A stretch of DNA of 34,616 nt. It comes from Bacteriovoracaceae bacterium (GTDB taxonomy: Bacteria; Bdellovibrionota; Bacteriovoracia; Bacteriovoracales; Bacteriovoracaceae). The notes beneath the pieces are model-generated. The model made no database searches and was not told the DNA's origin. It saw nothing but the letters and a program-made list of their open reading frames with translations. Every line of letters begins with the position of its first letter. Positions within the stretch are counted from its first letter, which is position 1. The position numbers were made by a program, and so were the translations under genes. This document shows, piece after piece, positions 1 to 9,942 of this stretch. The stretch is taken from NCBI GenBank assembly GCA_947448495.1, contig CANFNX010000013.1, positions 1 to 34,616 on the forward strand, read 5' to 3'.

Positions 1-706
1 CTTGGTTCTTATAGAAAACACTCTCGTTTATCATTTGTGAAATAAAAGCGAATTCTCCACCTGGGCACCACAATTCATTTGGCTTGCCACCAAAGTTGAG
101 TGTTTGTTTTTTAAGCCCCAGATTTTTATTTTTTCTTTCGCTCGCAGCGGCTGCATCTTCGGCAGAAGAATGAAAAGGTGGATTGCACATGGTAAAATCA
201 AAATGATCTTGAGGCTGAATGATTCCTTTAAAAATAAAATCTTTTTGCCTTTGTATCCTAATTTCGACCCCGTCCCTCAGGCCTTGATTACCCTCTACGA
301 TTCTTTGGGCCGCGTTCAAAGCACTCGGGTGAATTTCACTTCCCACAAATGTCCAGCCATACTCGGCCCGGCCAATAATGGGATAAATACAATTGGCCCC
401 AACCCCAATATCAAGGCCCATGACATTTGAACCTGAGGCGCCATCCAACAAATCATACAAATGGTGAATATAGTCTGCTCTACCTGGAACCGGGGGACAG
501 AGAAAATGTTCGGGAATATCCCAATTTGTGATTCCATAAAATGTCTTGAGTAAAGACCGATTAAGTTCTTTCACCGATTCAGAATTGGAGAAATCGATGG
601 TCTCGCCTCCAAAATTATTGATAAGGACATGGTTTTTGAGGGCAGGATTTTGAGAAATCAGCTGCTTAAAATCGTAACGGTCTTGATGTTTATTTTTTGG
701 ATGCAT
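1..706 (-). CDS. rlmF: 23S rRNA (adenine-1618-N6)-methyltransferase RlmF, partial (3' end beyond window)
   Basis: Manual reverse translation from the ATG at 706 gives MHPKNKHQDRYDF..., NWDIPEHFLCPPVPGRADYIHHLYDLLDGASG, DIGVGANCIYPIIG, CNPPFHSSAEDA, LNFGGKPNELWCPGGE. This matches remembered RlmF motifs, including the NPPF methyltransferase motif. Open to position 1. Confidence 0.95.
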   Translation of the reverse strand, partial: MHPKNKHQDRYDFKQLISQNPALKNHVLINNFGGETIDFSNSESVKELNRSLLKTFYGITNWDIPEHFLCPPVPGRADYIHHLYDLLDGASGSNVMGLDIGVGANCIYPIIGRAEYGWTFVGSEIHPSALNAAQRIVEGNQGLRDGVEIRIQRQKDFIFKGIIQPQDHFDFTMCNPPFHSSAEDAAAASERKNKNLGLKKQTLNFGGKPNELWCPGGEFAFISQMINESVFYKNQ

Positions 707-822
707 GGACGAAGATTAACTGAAGGTCCCTTGATTGTCTGCCTTGGGCCTCTTTGATCTTGATTTTTCGACTGCGGTTGTCATAAGGTGTCGCTTCAAC
801 ATTAAAATGCGAGTTCGACTAC

Positions 823-1863
823 ATGCAAAATCTTCTAAAGTATTTTAAAGGTTCAATTTTATTATCCCTGATTGGGGGTGCCTGTGCTTTTGGTATCGGA
901 CATTATTATTCTGGAACCACCTCAGGTGCTTTATCCGCGCTTTTTCTGGCAACCGTTTTAAGTGTGCTTGAAATCTCACTCTCTTTTGACAACGCTGTTG
1001 TGAATGCCATTGTTTTAAAAAAGATGACTCCCCTATGGCAGCACCGTTTTCTCACTTGGGGTATAGCCATTGCCGTGTTCGGTATGCGCTTAGTATTTCC
1101 CCTCATCCTCGTTGGAGTCATGGCCCATATTAATCCCATTGATGCACTCGTGATGGCCGCGACTAGACCAGATGAATACGCCCAGATTATGCTTTCAGCT
1201 CATGTAAGCATTGCTGCTTATGGTGGTGCCTTCCTCATGCTCGTGGCACTGAAATACTTTTTTGAAGAAGAAAAAGATGTTCACTGGATCAGCATGATTG
1301 AAAAACCTATCAGCAAACTAGGTCGAATGGATGCGGTTGAAATCGCCATCACTCTTATCACGCTTTATGTTTTTTCTCTTTATCAAGATGATCATGAAAA
1401 AATGAGCTTTCTTGTTTCTGGTGTTTGGGGGATTGTCACTTATGTTGCTGTAGATGGAATCGGAGCTTTCCTTCAGTCACCGGAAGAAACTCAAGAGCTT
1501 GATCTCAACAAAGCAAGTATGGGTATGTTCCTTTATCTTGAAGTCCTTGATGCTTCATTTTCATTTGATGGTGTCGTTGGGGCCTTTGCCGTCACGAATA
1601 ATCTTTTCATTATTATGATTGGTCTAGGTGTGGGTGCCATGTTTGTCAGAAGTCTCACCATTATGTTGGTCGACAAAGGAACACTCGCCGAATACCGCTA
1701 CCTTGAACATGGGGCTTTTTATGCCATCGGATCTCTGGCCCTTATTATGTTCTGGGGAACGATTCATCATATTCCAGAAGTCATCACTGGACTTATTGGG
1801 GCGGTACTGATTGGAATGTCTTTGTGGTCATCCATCAGCTATAACAAAAAAAGTAATCACTAA
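823..1863 (+). CDS. DUF475 / TerC-like integral membrane protein
   Basis: ORF with many TM segments; VLEISLSFDNAVVNAIVL and LEVLDASFSFDGVVGAFAVT repeats typical of DUF475/TerC-type proteins. Confidence 0.85.
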   Translation: MQNLLKYFKGSILLSLIGGACAFGIGHYYSGTTSGALSALFLATVLSVLEISLSFDNAVVNAIVLKKMTPLWQHRFLTWGIAIAVFGMRLVFPLILVGVMAHINPIDALVMAATRPDEYAQIMLSAHVSIAAYGGAFLMLVALKYFFEEEKDVHWISMIEKPISKLGRMDAVEIAITLITLYVFSLYQDDHEKMSFLVSGVWGIVTYVAVDGIGAFLQSPEETQELDLNKASMGMFLYLEVLDASFSFDGVVGAFAVTNNLFIIMIGLGVGAMFVRSLTIMLVDKGTLAEYRYLEHGAFYAIGSLALIMFWGTIHHIPEVITGLIGAVLIGMSLWSSISYNKKSNH

Positions 1864-1893
1864 AAAAAAAGGCTCCTTTCGGAGCCTTTTTAT
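1864..1893. terminator. Bidirectional rho-independent terminator between convergent genes
   Basis: AAAAAGGCTCC-TTTC-GGAGCCTTTTT stem-loop with A-tract and T-tract on either side, between the stops at 1863 and 1894. Confidence 0.9.
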
Positions 1894-3546
1894 TTAAATC
1901 ATTTTCATTTTCTTGAAATGCTTTGTGTAAACCTGATCGTAATCTTTATCAGGGAAAAGAGACTTCGCGGCTTTTACAATCGCTTTTGCCATCTCAGGCA
2001 TTTTCACGCCATAACCAAGACCAAAGTGAGCTTCAAGGATAATTTTATCGATATCAGCACGAGCAACACCTCTATTATAAAGCTCTAAGAAAGCTTGGAA
2101 AATGGGAGTTGACCAAAGCTCATCAGAAACACCACCATTCACTTGCGAGTGAGCACCATAACGAGAGTATGAGTTATAAGCAGGTGAGAAAGAATCTAAC
2201 TTACGGCCCGGCCAGCAAGAGTTATGACCGTCCCATTTGAAAACCCAGTTAATATTACCAGTATTTCCGTGATCAGTTGTCACTGAATAAGAAGCCGCCC
2301 AGTAATCTCCAAAACCTTCACCCATGGCACCTGTATCACCACCATTCCAAGAAGAATTGATATGGTGTTGAATAGCATGACCAAGCTCATGAAGAATAAC
2401 ATCTGAGTCTTCGTTATCATCAACACAACCGTGTCCAAAGGCGAGACGACGTGATGAAGGGATGTAGTGAGAGTTATCAGCTCCATCAACACCATCAGCA
2501 TCTACTTCAATGCTGTGATTGAAAACGGCACGATTATTCACAAAGCCCATTGATTCAATATAGCGAACACTGCGATCAATATGAGAATACGTCATAGCTT
2601 CATTAAAGCCGTTATGACCTCTTTCAAAAACCCAAGAGCCATCAGCAGAAGTTGACGGAGCACCATCAGGACCTTCGAAATCAATCAGGGTCACTTTTGG
2701 ACCTTTTAAAGAGTAAACACCATCAGCGAAAGTGATATCTTTAAGATCTTCTGTTTTATAGGCCTGAGTAAATTCTCCAGCAGCAGACTCATCTTCAAGA
2801 TCTGTTCGTCCCAATGTCACAACTGGGTTTGGGTCAAAGACTTGGGCCGTGCCATTAACTGTAATCATGTTGGCATTAAAAAAGTTCTTTTGATTATTTT
2901 GTTCAAAAGAAGATAGGGCCGCAGAGTAAGATGAGAACATGGGAGCAGATTTGAGTGCCGTTGGAGCAACTTGAGCACGCTTCATGCGAGGGAGGGCCGC
3001 ATCTGAAACAGTCATAACTTGACCATTGAGAGCATTGACTACCACCTCGTGGTGACCAAAGGGAGCTGAAACACTCATAACGACTTTGTAAACAAGTGTG
3101 AAATTCTCGTTATAAACGAGCTTTACCTTAGGGCGATCCATGAGACGGCCCTTAACATTCAAATGTCTCCAAGCAAAATCCATGGCCATCGATTCAGAAA
3201 TCAATGGAACTGAAGTTAATAGAGACTTTTGTGAATTTATCGTCGTAGAATTGTAAATTTTTAAAATTTCAGCTCGGTTATTAGTTGAAACAACCAGGAT
3301 CGAGCCCTCAACTTCTAAACCATTGGCATATTGCTGATAATAGTCATGCTGCCCAAGTAAGCTCTGCTTAGTTTCAGACAATTTAAAATTTTGGGCCAAT
3401 AAACCCAATCCAAACTGATTTGAAACTTGCTGAACAACTGGAGAGCTCTTATTAAGCTTTACTGGTTTTTCAGGATAAATAAGACGATCGGCTTTTGAGA
3501 CCAATGGAAAAGCGAAACACAACAATGCAATGTGAAGAAATTTCAA
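1894..3546 (-). CDS. Secreted zinc metallopeptidase, gluzincin (M4/M36-like) with FTP-like propeptide
   Basis: HELGHAIQHH zinc motif and downstream GEGFGDYWA (third ligand Glu); N-terminal signal peptide. Start proposed at TTG 3546 (LKFLHIALLCFAFPLVSKA) because AAGGAG lies 6 nt upstream; the ORF track extends to 3573. Confidence 0.85.
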   Translation of the reverse strand: MKFLHIALLCFAFPLVSKADRLIYPEKPVKLNKSSPVVQQVSNQFGLGLLAQNFKLSETKQSLLGQHDYYQQYANGLEVEGSILVVSTNNRAEILKIYNSTTINSQKSLLTSVPLISESMAMDFAWRHLNVKGRLMDRPKVKLVYNENFTLVYKVVMSVSAPFGHHEVVVNALNGQVMTVSDAALPRMKRAQVAPTALKSAPMFSSYSAALSSFEQNNQKNFFNANMITVNGTAQVFDPNPVVTLGRTDLEDESAAGEFTQAYKTEDLKDITFADGVYSLKGPKVTLIDFEGPDGAPSTSADGSWVFERGHNGFNEAMTYSHIDRSVRYIESMGFVNNRAVFNHSIEVDADGVDGADNSHYIPSSRRLAFGHGCVDDNEDSDVILHELGHAIQHHINSSWNGGDTGAMGEGFGDYWAASYSVTTDHGNTGNINWVFKWDGHNSCWPGRKLDSFSPAYNSYSRYGAHSQVNGGVSDELWSTPIFQAFLELYNRGVARADIDKIILEAHFGLGYGVKMPEMAKAIVKAAKSLFPDKDYDQVYTKHFKKMKMI

Positions 3547-3724
3547 GTCTAACTCCTTGACTGAAATGAACAATCCGTTACATAAAATCGTAGAGCTTCT
3601 GTTTACCTTTCGTATAGGGCCTATTCCTTACAAATTCATGCAAACACTTAAACATTACCCGACCAATCCAATCAAAAAAAACAAAAGAAAAAGCAAGTTT
3701 GATGAATACTGCTAGAATGAAAAA

Positions 3725-4969
3725 ATGAATTGTCTCTACTGGCTCAGAAATGACTTACGGCTTCATGATAATCAGGTTTTACACTGGCTCGAATCTCACG
3801 CTTCTAAAGTCTGTTTCCTTTATCTCATTCCTGATGATTACCTTGATTGGGGTTCGGAGCGACGAACATTCTTAAAGCAAAGTTTGGATGATCTTGCCCA
3901 TCAGTTAAAGCTCCACGGTCATCAATTGGGTATTTTTCAATCCGAACCAATAAAAAAAATTCCTGAAATCATGCAACAGTTCGACTTGACTCATCTCCTT
4001 ATGACAGGGGAATACACCACCAACGAAATCGCAATAGAACAAGAACTAGCGACTTATTGTGAGACTCATGGTTTCAAGCAACACCTCTTTGATCAGCAAA
4101 CTTTAATTCCAGAATCTGAGCTTCCCTTTCATCTTCAAGATCTCCCCCTTCTTTTCACACATTTTAAAAATAAGGTAGAACCTATCATTCGACCGGCACG
4201 GCCTTTGGGCAAGGCCCAACTCCATTATGCTTCAGTGCCGATTGAAAATGAGGCTATTCATTGGGAGCCGTTAAGAAGTCATCCCGATTTTCAGGGTGGT
4301 GAATCTGCGGCTTTGAAACATCTTGATAACTATATTTGGCAAACGCAATCTCTAGGACACTACAATCAAACACGCAATGGTCTTTTAAACTTTAACGACT
4401 CATCAAAAATATCTCCCTGGCTCGCCAATGGCTCACTTTCCATTAGAATGGTTTATCAAGAGTTAAAAAAATTTGAAGACAAAGTTCTTAAAAATGATTC
4501 CACCTACTGGTTTTTCTACGAGCTGATTTGGCGAGATTATTTTAAGTTCTATGCAAAAAAATTCGGTGCCAATATTTTTTTTAAAAAGGGACTTGGTCTT
4601 AAAGAAAAACATTTTGAGGATAATCATGAGCTCTTTAACCAATGGAAAGAGGCCAAGACTCCTGAACCTTTTATTAATGCCCACATGATGGAGCTGCTTC
4701 AAACTGGATGGATGTCTAATCGAGGGCGCCAAAACGTGGCCTGCTTTCTGGCCAAAACCTTGAAAGTTAACTGGACCTGGGGAGCAAGCTGGTTTGAAAA
4801 GCAACTGATTGACTATGATCCCGCTCAAAATTGGGGAAATTGGAATTATTTTGCCGGAGTTGGAAGTGATGCAAGGGACCGCCATTTTCACCCTACCTAC
4901 CAAGCTGAACGATACGATCCCCAAGGCCTGTACCAAGCCAAATGGCCATCCCCTTCTAAAAAAGAGTGA
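3725..4969 (+). CDS. DASH-family cryptochrome/photolyase
   Basis: N-terminal LYWLRNDLRLHDN; C-terminal WMSNRGRQNVACFLAKTLKVNWTWGASWFEKQLIDYDPAQNWGNWNYFAGVGSDARDRHF is characteristic of Cry-DASH. Confidence 0.93.
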   Translation: MNCLYWLRNDLRLHDNQVLHWLESHASKVCFLYLIPDDYLDWGSERRTFLKQSLDDLAHQLKLHGHQLGIFQSEPIKKIPEIMQQFDLTHLLMTGEYTTNEIAIEQELATYCETHGFKQHLFDQQTLIPESELPFHLQDLPLLFTHFKNKVEPIIRPARPLGKAQLHYASVPIENEAIHWEPLRSHPDFQGGESAALKHLDNYIWQTQSLGHYNQTRNGLLNFNDSSKISPWLANGSLSIRMVYQELKKFEDKVLKNDSTYWFFYELIWRDYFKFYAKKFGANIFFKKGLGLKEKHFEDNHELFNQWKEAKTPEPFINAHMMELLQTGWMSNRGRQNVACFLAKTLKVNWTWGASWFEKQLIDYDPAQNWGNWNYFAGVGSDARDRHFHPTYQAERYDPQGLYQAKWPSPSKKE

Positions 4970-5013
4970 ATTCATCTTCACGCAGGTGCCCAGCTATGCT
5001 ACTAACAAGATAA

Positions 5014-6072
5014 ATGAAGACATCTTTTTATCAATATCCTTTAAGCGATCTTCAAGAACTCTTTAAGGCCAATGAACTGCCACCTTCTGGTCCTGGCCTG
5101 CTCTTCAATTGGCATTACAAAAAACGGCAGTTTGCTGCTTGCACTGTTGATTTAGCGAAAAAATCCATTGAATTTGTGGCGACTCATTTGAATTTTGATT
5201 TGCCTCAAGTCGATGTCGTTCAAGAATCTCAGGATAAAACGGTGAAATTTTTGATGCGCCTTCAGGACGGTCTTAAAGTTGAGACTGTCCTGATCCCTTT
5301 TAATGGGAAGTACACCATCTGCTTATCCTCTCAAGTTGGCTGTGCCATGAAGTGTTCTTTTTGCCATACTGGACTTCAGGGACTCAATCGAAATCTTACG
5401 ACAGATGAGATCATTGGCCAATTTCTGATGTCTCAAAAATGGCTTACTGAGCATCGTCCTGAGGATGATCGGATCCTCAATATTGTTTTTATGGGCCAAG
5501 GTGAGCCTCTGCATAATTTTGATGCAGTCAAAAAGGCCTGTGAGATTTTTTTATCCCAGCATGGTCTATCTATTGCTGACCAAAAAATCACGATCTCCAC
5601 CGCTGGATACTTACCAGGTCTTGAGCGGTGGAAAGTTGAAATGCCTAAAGTGAATATTGCTCTTTCCCTCCACTCACCGGTCAAAGAAAAGCGTGATCAA
5701 CTTATCCCCATTAATAAACGCTATCCCCTGGAGGACGTACTTTCTTATGTACAGGCCATTCCTGAAGGGAAGAATCGGTTTGTGACTTATGAGTATTTGT
5801 TAATTGAAAACTTTAATGATTCGATGGAAGACGCCCATTTGACAGGACAACTACTGACCGGAAAAAAAGCCTACATCTCATTGATTCCCTTTAACCCTTT
5901 TCCTGGTAGTCACTATCAGCGACCTGACTTAAAGAAAGTTGAACAATTCAAAAGCATTCTTGATAGTTATAAAATCCCTACCATCATTCGCGCCACTAAG
6001 GGGGATGAGATTCTGGCAGCCTGCGGACAATTAAATTCTAAATTTTCTTATAGCCCCAAAGAATCAGAGTAG
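5014..6072 (+). CDS. rlmN: 23S rRNA (adenine-2503-C2)-methyltransferase RlmN (radical SAM)
   Basis: SSQVGCAMKCSFCHTGLQGLNRNLT radical-SAM CxxxCxxC; FMGQGEPLHNFDAV; ISTAGYLPGL; NIALSLHSP. Confidence 0.93.
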   Translation: MKTSFYQYPLSDLQELFKANELPPSGPGLLFNWHYKKRQFAACTVDLAKKSIEFVATHLNFDLPQVDVVQESQDKTVKFLMRLQDGLKVETVLIPFNGKYTICLSSQVGCAMKCSFCHTGLQGLNRNLTTDEIIGQFLMSQKWLTEHRPEDDRILNIVFMGQGEPLHNFDAVKKACEIFLSQHGLSIADQKITISTAGYLPGLERWKVEMPKVNIALSLHSPVKEKRDQLIPINKRYPLEDVLSYVQAIPEGKNRFVTYEYLLIENFNDSMEDAHLTGQLLTGKKAYISLIPFNPFPGSHYQRPDLKKVEQFKSILDSYKIPTIIRATKGDEILAACGQLNSKFSYSPKESE

Positions 6073-7280
6073 TGATGAGAAAGCCAATCATGCTCACCGT
6101 TTGAGATTCGCTCAAACTCAAACAGACCCTGCTCATGATCCAGCTGAACTCCAAAATGCTCATACCCGGCCACAAGTGCCCGTAGAGTTTTTTCAATATT
6201 TGGTAATCGACATTGTTCACCCATCTGACCGATACGAATAATATCTAAACCAAAAGCACCAGAAATCTCGACCTGGTGTTGTTGAATCATATAAGTGATA
6301 AGCTCTTTAGTGTTGACCTGATTCAGATTTTTGATTGCCACCACAGAGTTCAATCGAAATTCTTTTGGAGTATAAAGCTCAAAACCAAGGGCCTCTAGAC
6401 AATGTTGAAGAGTTAGGGAGCAGAAAAGATGTCTTTGATACCGCTTCTCTAACCCCTCCTGACAAATCAGACGTAACCCTTCATGCATGGCCAGGATTCC
6501 AGGTACTGGAGCCGTGTAGTGGTATTCACCGAGCGCCCAAAATTTATAGGCCCGTCGTGGGTCAAGACACCAGTGAGGCATTCGCTCTGTGCGAGACGAG
6601 ACAAACTCATAAGTTTTTTCTGAAAATGCAATAAGTGAGATGCCTGGAACTGCCGACAGTCCTTTTTGACCACCAACAAAAACAATATCTATCCCCCATT
6701 CATCCATAGGCAAAGGCATGGTGGAAAGAGTGCAAACGGAATCAACTATCGTTGTGACTCCATGAGCTTTGGCCAATTTAACAATTTGTTCGAGTTCAAT
6801 ATTTTTGACTCCACAGGAAGTCTCTCCCTGTACAATCGTCAACACATCGAAGGATTGTTTTTCGAGAAACTCTTTGACTTGCGAGGCATAAATGGGGGCC
6901 AAGCCTTGAGGAAAAAGTTCAGTCACCTCAGCTCCAACTCCCCTGGCCATTTCGCCAAAACGAGCACTAAAGGTCCCCAGATTTAAGACTAAGACTTTAC
7001 GTCCTGGCCATAGCAATGAAGAAATCGCCATTTCCATCGCTGCCGATGATGGCCCGGCGATGCCAAATATTTTTTTTGATTCCGTTTGAAAAATATACTG
7101 GGCCATGAGTTGAACTCTTGAAACAATCTGCTTCATCGTTTCACCCAAATGGCTAATCACAATCGAATTTGCAGCAGCGACTTCTTTGGGGATAGGAACA
7201 GGACCTGAGCCCATCAGGAGAACAGGTTTTTTAGGTAACAATTCTTCAAGAAATTTATTTTCTGGAGGTGAAATTTTCAT
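6048..7280 (-). CDS. PLP-dependent class V aminotransferase (alanine/serine-glyoxylate aminotransferase-like)
   Basis: LLMGSGPVPIPKEVAAAN..., VQGETSCGVKN, VDSVCTLSTMPLPMDEWGIDIVFVGGQKGLSAVPGISLIAFS (PLP lysine region). Start set at the internal ATG at 7280 (MKISPPENKF); the upstream 34 aa do not look like family sequence. Confidence 0.85.
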   Translation of the reverse strand: MKISPPENKFLEELLPKKPVLLMGSGPVPIPKEVAAANSIVISHLGETMKQIVSRVQLMAQYIFQTESKKIFGIAGPSSAAMEMAISSLLWPGRKVLVLNLGTFSARFGEMARGVGAEVTELFPQGLAPIYASQVKEFLEKQSFDVLTIVQGETSCGVKNIELEQIVKLAKAHGVTTIVDSVCTLSTMPLPMDEWGIDIVFVGGQKGLSAVPGISLIAFSEKTYEFVSSRTERMPHWCLDPRRAYKFWALGEYHYTAPVPGILAMHEGLRLICQEGLEKRYQRHLFCSLTLQHCLEALGFELYTPKEFRLNSVVAIKNLNQVNTKELITYMIQQHQVEISGAFGLDIIRIGQMGEQCRLPNIEKTLRALVAGYEHFGVQLDHEQGLFEFERISNGEHDWLSHHYSDSLGL

Positions 7281-7465
7281 GTTTTTCAATTGATCCTTGC
7301 AGAGGAGTTGACCCAAAAATATTTTATTCTTAAGACACCACCTTTGTCTCAAGAAAGATGATCCCAATAATCCTGCTGGCACGGTTTGATATTACGGCAA
7401 CTTAAGACCCTTAAAGCCAGACAAAAAGACTCAAGACTGTGCCCTTTTTTCCGATAAGCTAAAGC

Positions 7466-9541
7466 ATGAAGTATCTCTGGTTATTTTCCATCTTTTTCGT
7501 GAGCTGTTCGATTTTCATGGGGCCCCATGTTCCAGAAAGAAAATTGGCCGGCCTGCAAAGTGTTGAATCAAAACTTGTTGTAAGTCTCAGCGATGACCTT
7601 ATTTTTGCCAATGGGGTCAACACCACAACACTCCATGTTTCAGTTTTAGACGATCAAGCTCAGCAGATCAGCCTCAACCCAGCAGATATTGAAATCCTCT
7701 CAGATGTCGCCCTTGAAACCAAGATCAGAGCTACTCAAGGACAAATAATAGCTGAGGTAAGGGTGCCCGTGAAAAGTCCCGACATCAAAGTTTTTGTGAA
7801 ATGGAGAGATATTTTAAGTGAGATTGTAGAACTTAAAACCACACTTTCACCCTTAAAAAATCAAATGACTCCCCTTCCCTTTGCTCCCTCCACATCACAA
7901 TTTATCCATGGCATGTTTTATACTCGCCAGCAGAACGGAAAAGAAGGTCAGTTCGAATCTTTTCAAGTCGAGAATCGCGGGCCTAATGGAATTGTCTCGG
8001 CCAAAGGTTCAAATAGATCATTTGAATTTAATTTTGAACAACAGGCCTCCCAAAACTTGTCATTATTCATGAGTGACGCTCCCAATGGAACAGTCTCCCA
8101 CACCATGCATAGCCAGATGATATTTTTTCCACGGCATTACCTCTTTTATGCTGAATCAGGTAAAAATGAAGAACTCAGAGTGACCATTCCGACTGGCGAA
8201 GAAATTCTCTTCAACAAAGAGGGAGAAATCATTGAAGGAGTCTTTGATGAGGGGCCAGTAGATGTAAGTGCTGATCGATTTGCCAGGCATTACGCTGATT
8301 TAAAATATCAAGGCAAAGGAATCCTTTTAAGGGCAAATGCCCGTGGACAAATGCCACAACAAGGACAATTTGAATCGACTAAAATCGACAATGAATTCGG
8401 AATACATTTTTCCGCTGATGTGCTTATCATAAACGGTAGCACTGGTCAGCGTTGTCGCCGACCTAAGACTGATTTCTGGCCATCAGAAGATGTGAGCCCT
8501 ATTCTCTTTAAATTTCCTTCAGACAGCGAGTTTAATAACTACCTTGAAGCAAAGTGTGGTTTCAGTATTCCTCAACTAGAGAAAATCGAAAAAAGAAAAT
8601 CGAAAGCAAGCATCATCTCGAAAAAATCGGAAGTGCTACAATACTGTGAAGGCGCTAAGGAGTATGACAAATGCGTCTGGAATTCAGTCGAAGACATTAA
8701 AGACGAAGACATCAAAGCACGAAGCCGTTTTGAATTAGTTCCCTATATACTTGGCGAAAAAATCAAAGAAGAGAGAGTTCTCGATAATCTTATTTCGGAG
8801 GAGTTAAAACAAGTCCGAGCGAAACTTTTAAAAGATATCTCATGGATAAAAGATGAAAATGATCCCAATGAAATGCAGAGTAGCTGCAACAAGAAGTCTC
8901 AATCACTGATCACACTCAATTTTAAATATCATAATGCCCTCATGTTAATGACATCCTTACTAAACTCCAATTGCCTAGATATAAAAAATCAAATCAATGC
9001 TCTTGCAAGCGAGGAGCTACTCAAAATTCAGCAAAACCTAGAAAAAAATTTTGGCTGGCTCCAGGTAAAAGACCTAAATCAATTTGGCACAGTCTGCGCT
9101 ACGACAGTTGAAACGTATATTGATGCCGGATTCAAGTTTGCCCAAAAAAGAGGCCTCTATTCATCCTCAATCTCGGAATTGTGTAAAAAAATGGAGGAAG
9201 GCACGGCCTTTCAAAACTGGCTACAAACTCAAGGCAGCGGTCTCATAAGTTTACTTACTCAGTCAGTCCTGCGAATTGTTGAACTGAAAGGAGAACAAAT
9301 TGCTCAGGAGTGCTTAAAGCAAATTCCCGCGAATTCTCAAATCGAGAAAATAAAGTACAAAAAAGATCGCGAAAGCTGTCTGAGTGCTCAATGGGCCATT
9401 ATTGAAAAGCAATCTCTGGATGAGGCCCAAAACGATCCACTAGCGATGAGATTGAAATTAGACCTCTCATCAGTGGCCTTCGAGCTTGATCAGAAGAGAC
9501 GCTTTATTCAACTCAAAATTATGAAAAAATATTTTCTCTAA
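7466..9541 (+). CDS. Predicted lipoprotein with N-terminal Ig/invasin-like region and long helical C-terminus, function unknown
   Basis: Signal peptide with lipobox-like FFVSC; LSDDLIFANGVNTTTLHVSVLDDQ resembles Big/invasin-type domains; the rest is unrecognised. Confidence 0.75.
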   Translation: MKYLWLFSIFFVSCSIFMGPHVPERKLAGLQSVESKLVVSLSDDLIFANGVNTTTLHVSVLDDQAQQISLNPADIEILSDVALETKIRATQGQIIAEVRVPVKSPDIKVFVKWRDILSEIVELKTTLSPLKNQMTPLPFAPSTSQFIHGMFYTRQQNGKEGQFESFQVENRGPNGIVSAKGSNRSFEFNFEQQASQNLSLFMSDAPNGTVSHTMHSQMIFFPRHYLFYAESGKNEELRVTIPTGEEILFNKEGEIIEGVFDEGPVDVSADRFARHYADLKYQGKGILLRANARGQMPQQGQFESTKIDNEFGIHFSADVLIINGSTGQRCRRPKTDFWPSEDVSPILFKFPSDSEFNNYLEAKCGFSIPQLEKIEKRKSKASIISKKSEVLQYCEGAKEYDKCVWNSVEDIKDEDIKARSRFELVPYILGEKIKEERVLDNLISEELKQVRAKLLKDISWIKDENDPNEMQSSCNKKSQSLITLNFKYHNALMLMTSLLNSNCLDIKNQINALASEELLKIQQNLEKNFGWLQVKDLNQFGTVCATTVETYIDAGFKFAQKRGLYSSSISELCKKMEEGTAFQNWLQTQGSGLISLLTQSVLRIVELKGEQIAQECLKQIPANSQIEKIKYKKDRESCLSAQWAIIEKQSLDEAQNDPLAMRLKLDLSSVAFELDQKRRFIQLKIMKKYFL

Positions 9542-9942
9542 GAGCGTTCTTGCTTTCCACTGAAAAACCATAAGAGCGTCGAAATGAGAAAAAACATCCC
9601 TAACAACCCATGAAAGGCAAAGTCGTTGAGACTCCAATGGAGGAAGTGAGAGACAGGCCGAGCAAATAGTTCGTCCACGAGGACGGGAAATCCTAAGAAC
9701 AGCCCCGTAAAAAAGCTGATAAGAAATAACACCGAAAGTCCGAGATCAATTCTAAAAAAGAGCTTCCCATTGGTCGTCAAAGCGGCAGAAAAAATTAATG
9801 CAGTCACAATAATCAGTGCTGCCCGATGGATTCCATTCAGGTGAATACCAAAAAACAAATGAGCATGATGGGGTTTAAAAACCAGATAGAGGAGAAACAT
9901 CCCAATAACTAAATTAATCCATTGAAGGGTGACGAGCTTCAC
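9538..9942 (-). CDS. Small integral membrane protein, unknown function
   Basis: Four predicted TM helices; GTG start at 9942 preceded by AGGAGGTAAAA; start overlaps the end of the upstream hydrolase gene. Confidence 0.75.
   Translation of the reverse strand: MKLVTLQWINLVIGMFLLYLVFKPHHAHLFFGIHLNGIHRAALIIVTALIFSAALTTNGKLFFRIDLGLSVLFLISFFTGLFLGFPVLVDELFARPVSHFLHWSLNDFAFHGLLGMFFLISTLLWFFSGKQERS

Noticed and set aside
104-430. ORF on + strand (108 aa)
   Set aside because: Antisense to clearly recognisable rlmF; no family similarity.
316-537. Minus-strand 73-aa ORF
   Set aside because: Alternate frame within rlmF.
4463-4981. 172-aa minus-strand ORF
   Set aside because: Antisense to Cry-DASH; low-complexity-like composition, no motifs.
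6335-6986. Plus-strand ORFs (99 and 106 aa)
   Set aside because: Antisense to the class V aminotransferase.
7281-7382. 34-residue N-terminal extension of the aminotransferase
   Set aside because: Not family-like; internal ATG 7280 fits the family N-terminus.
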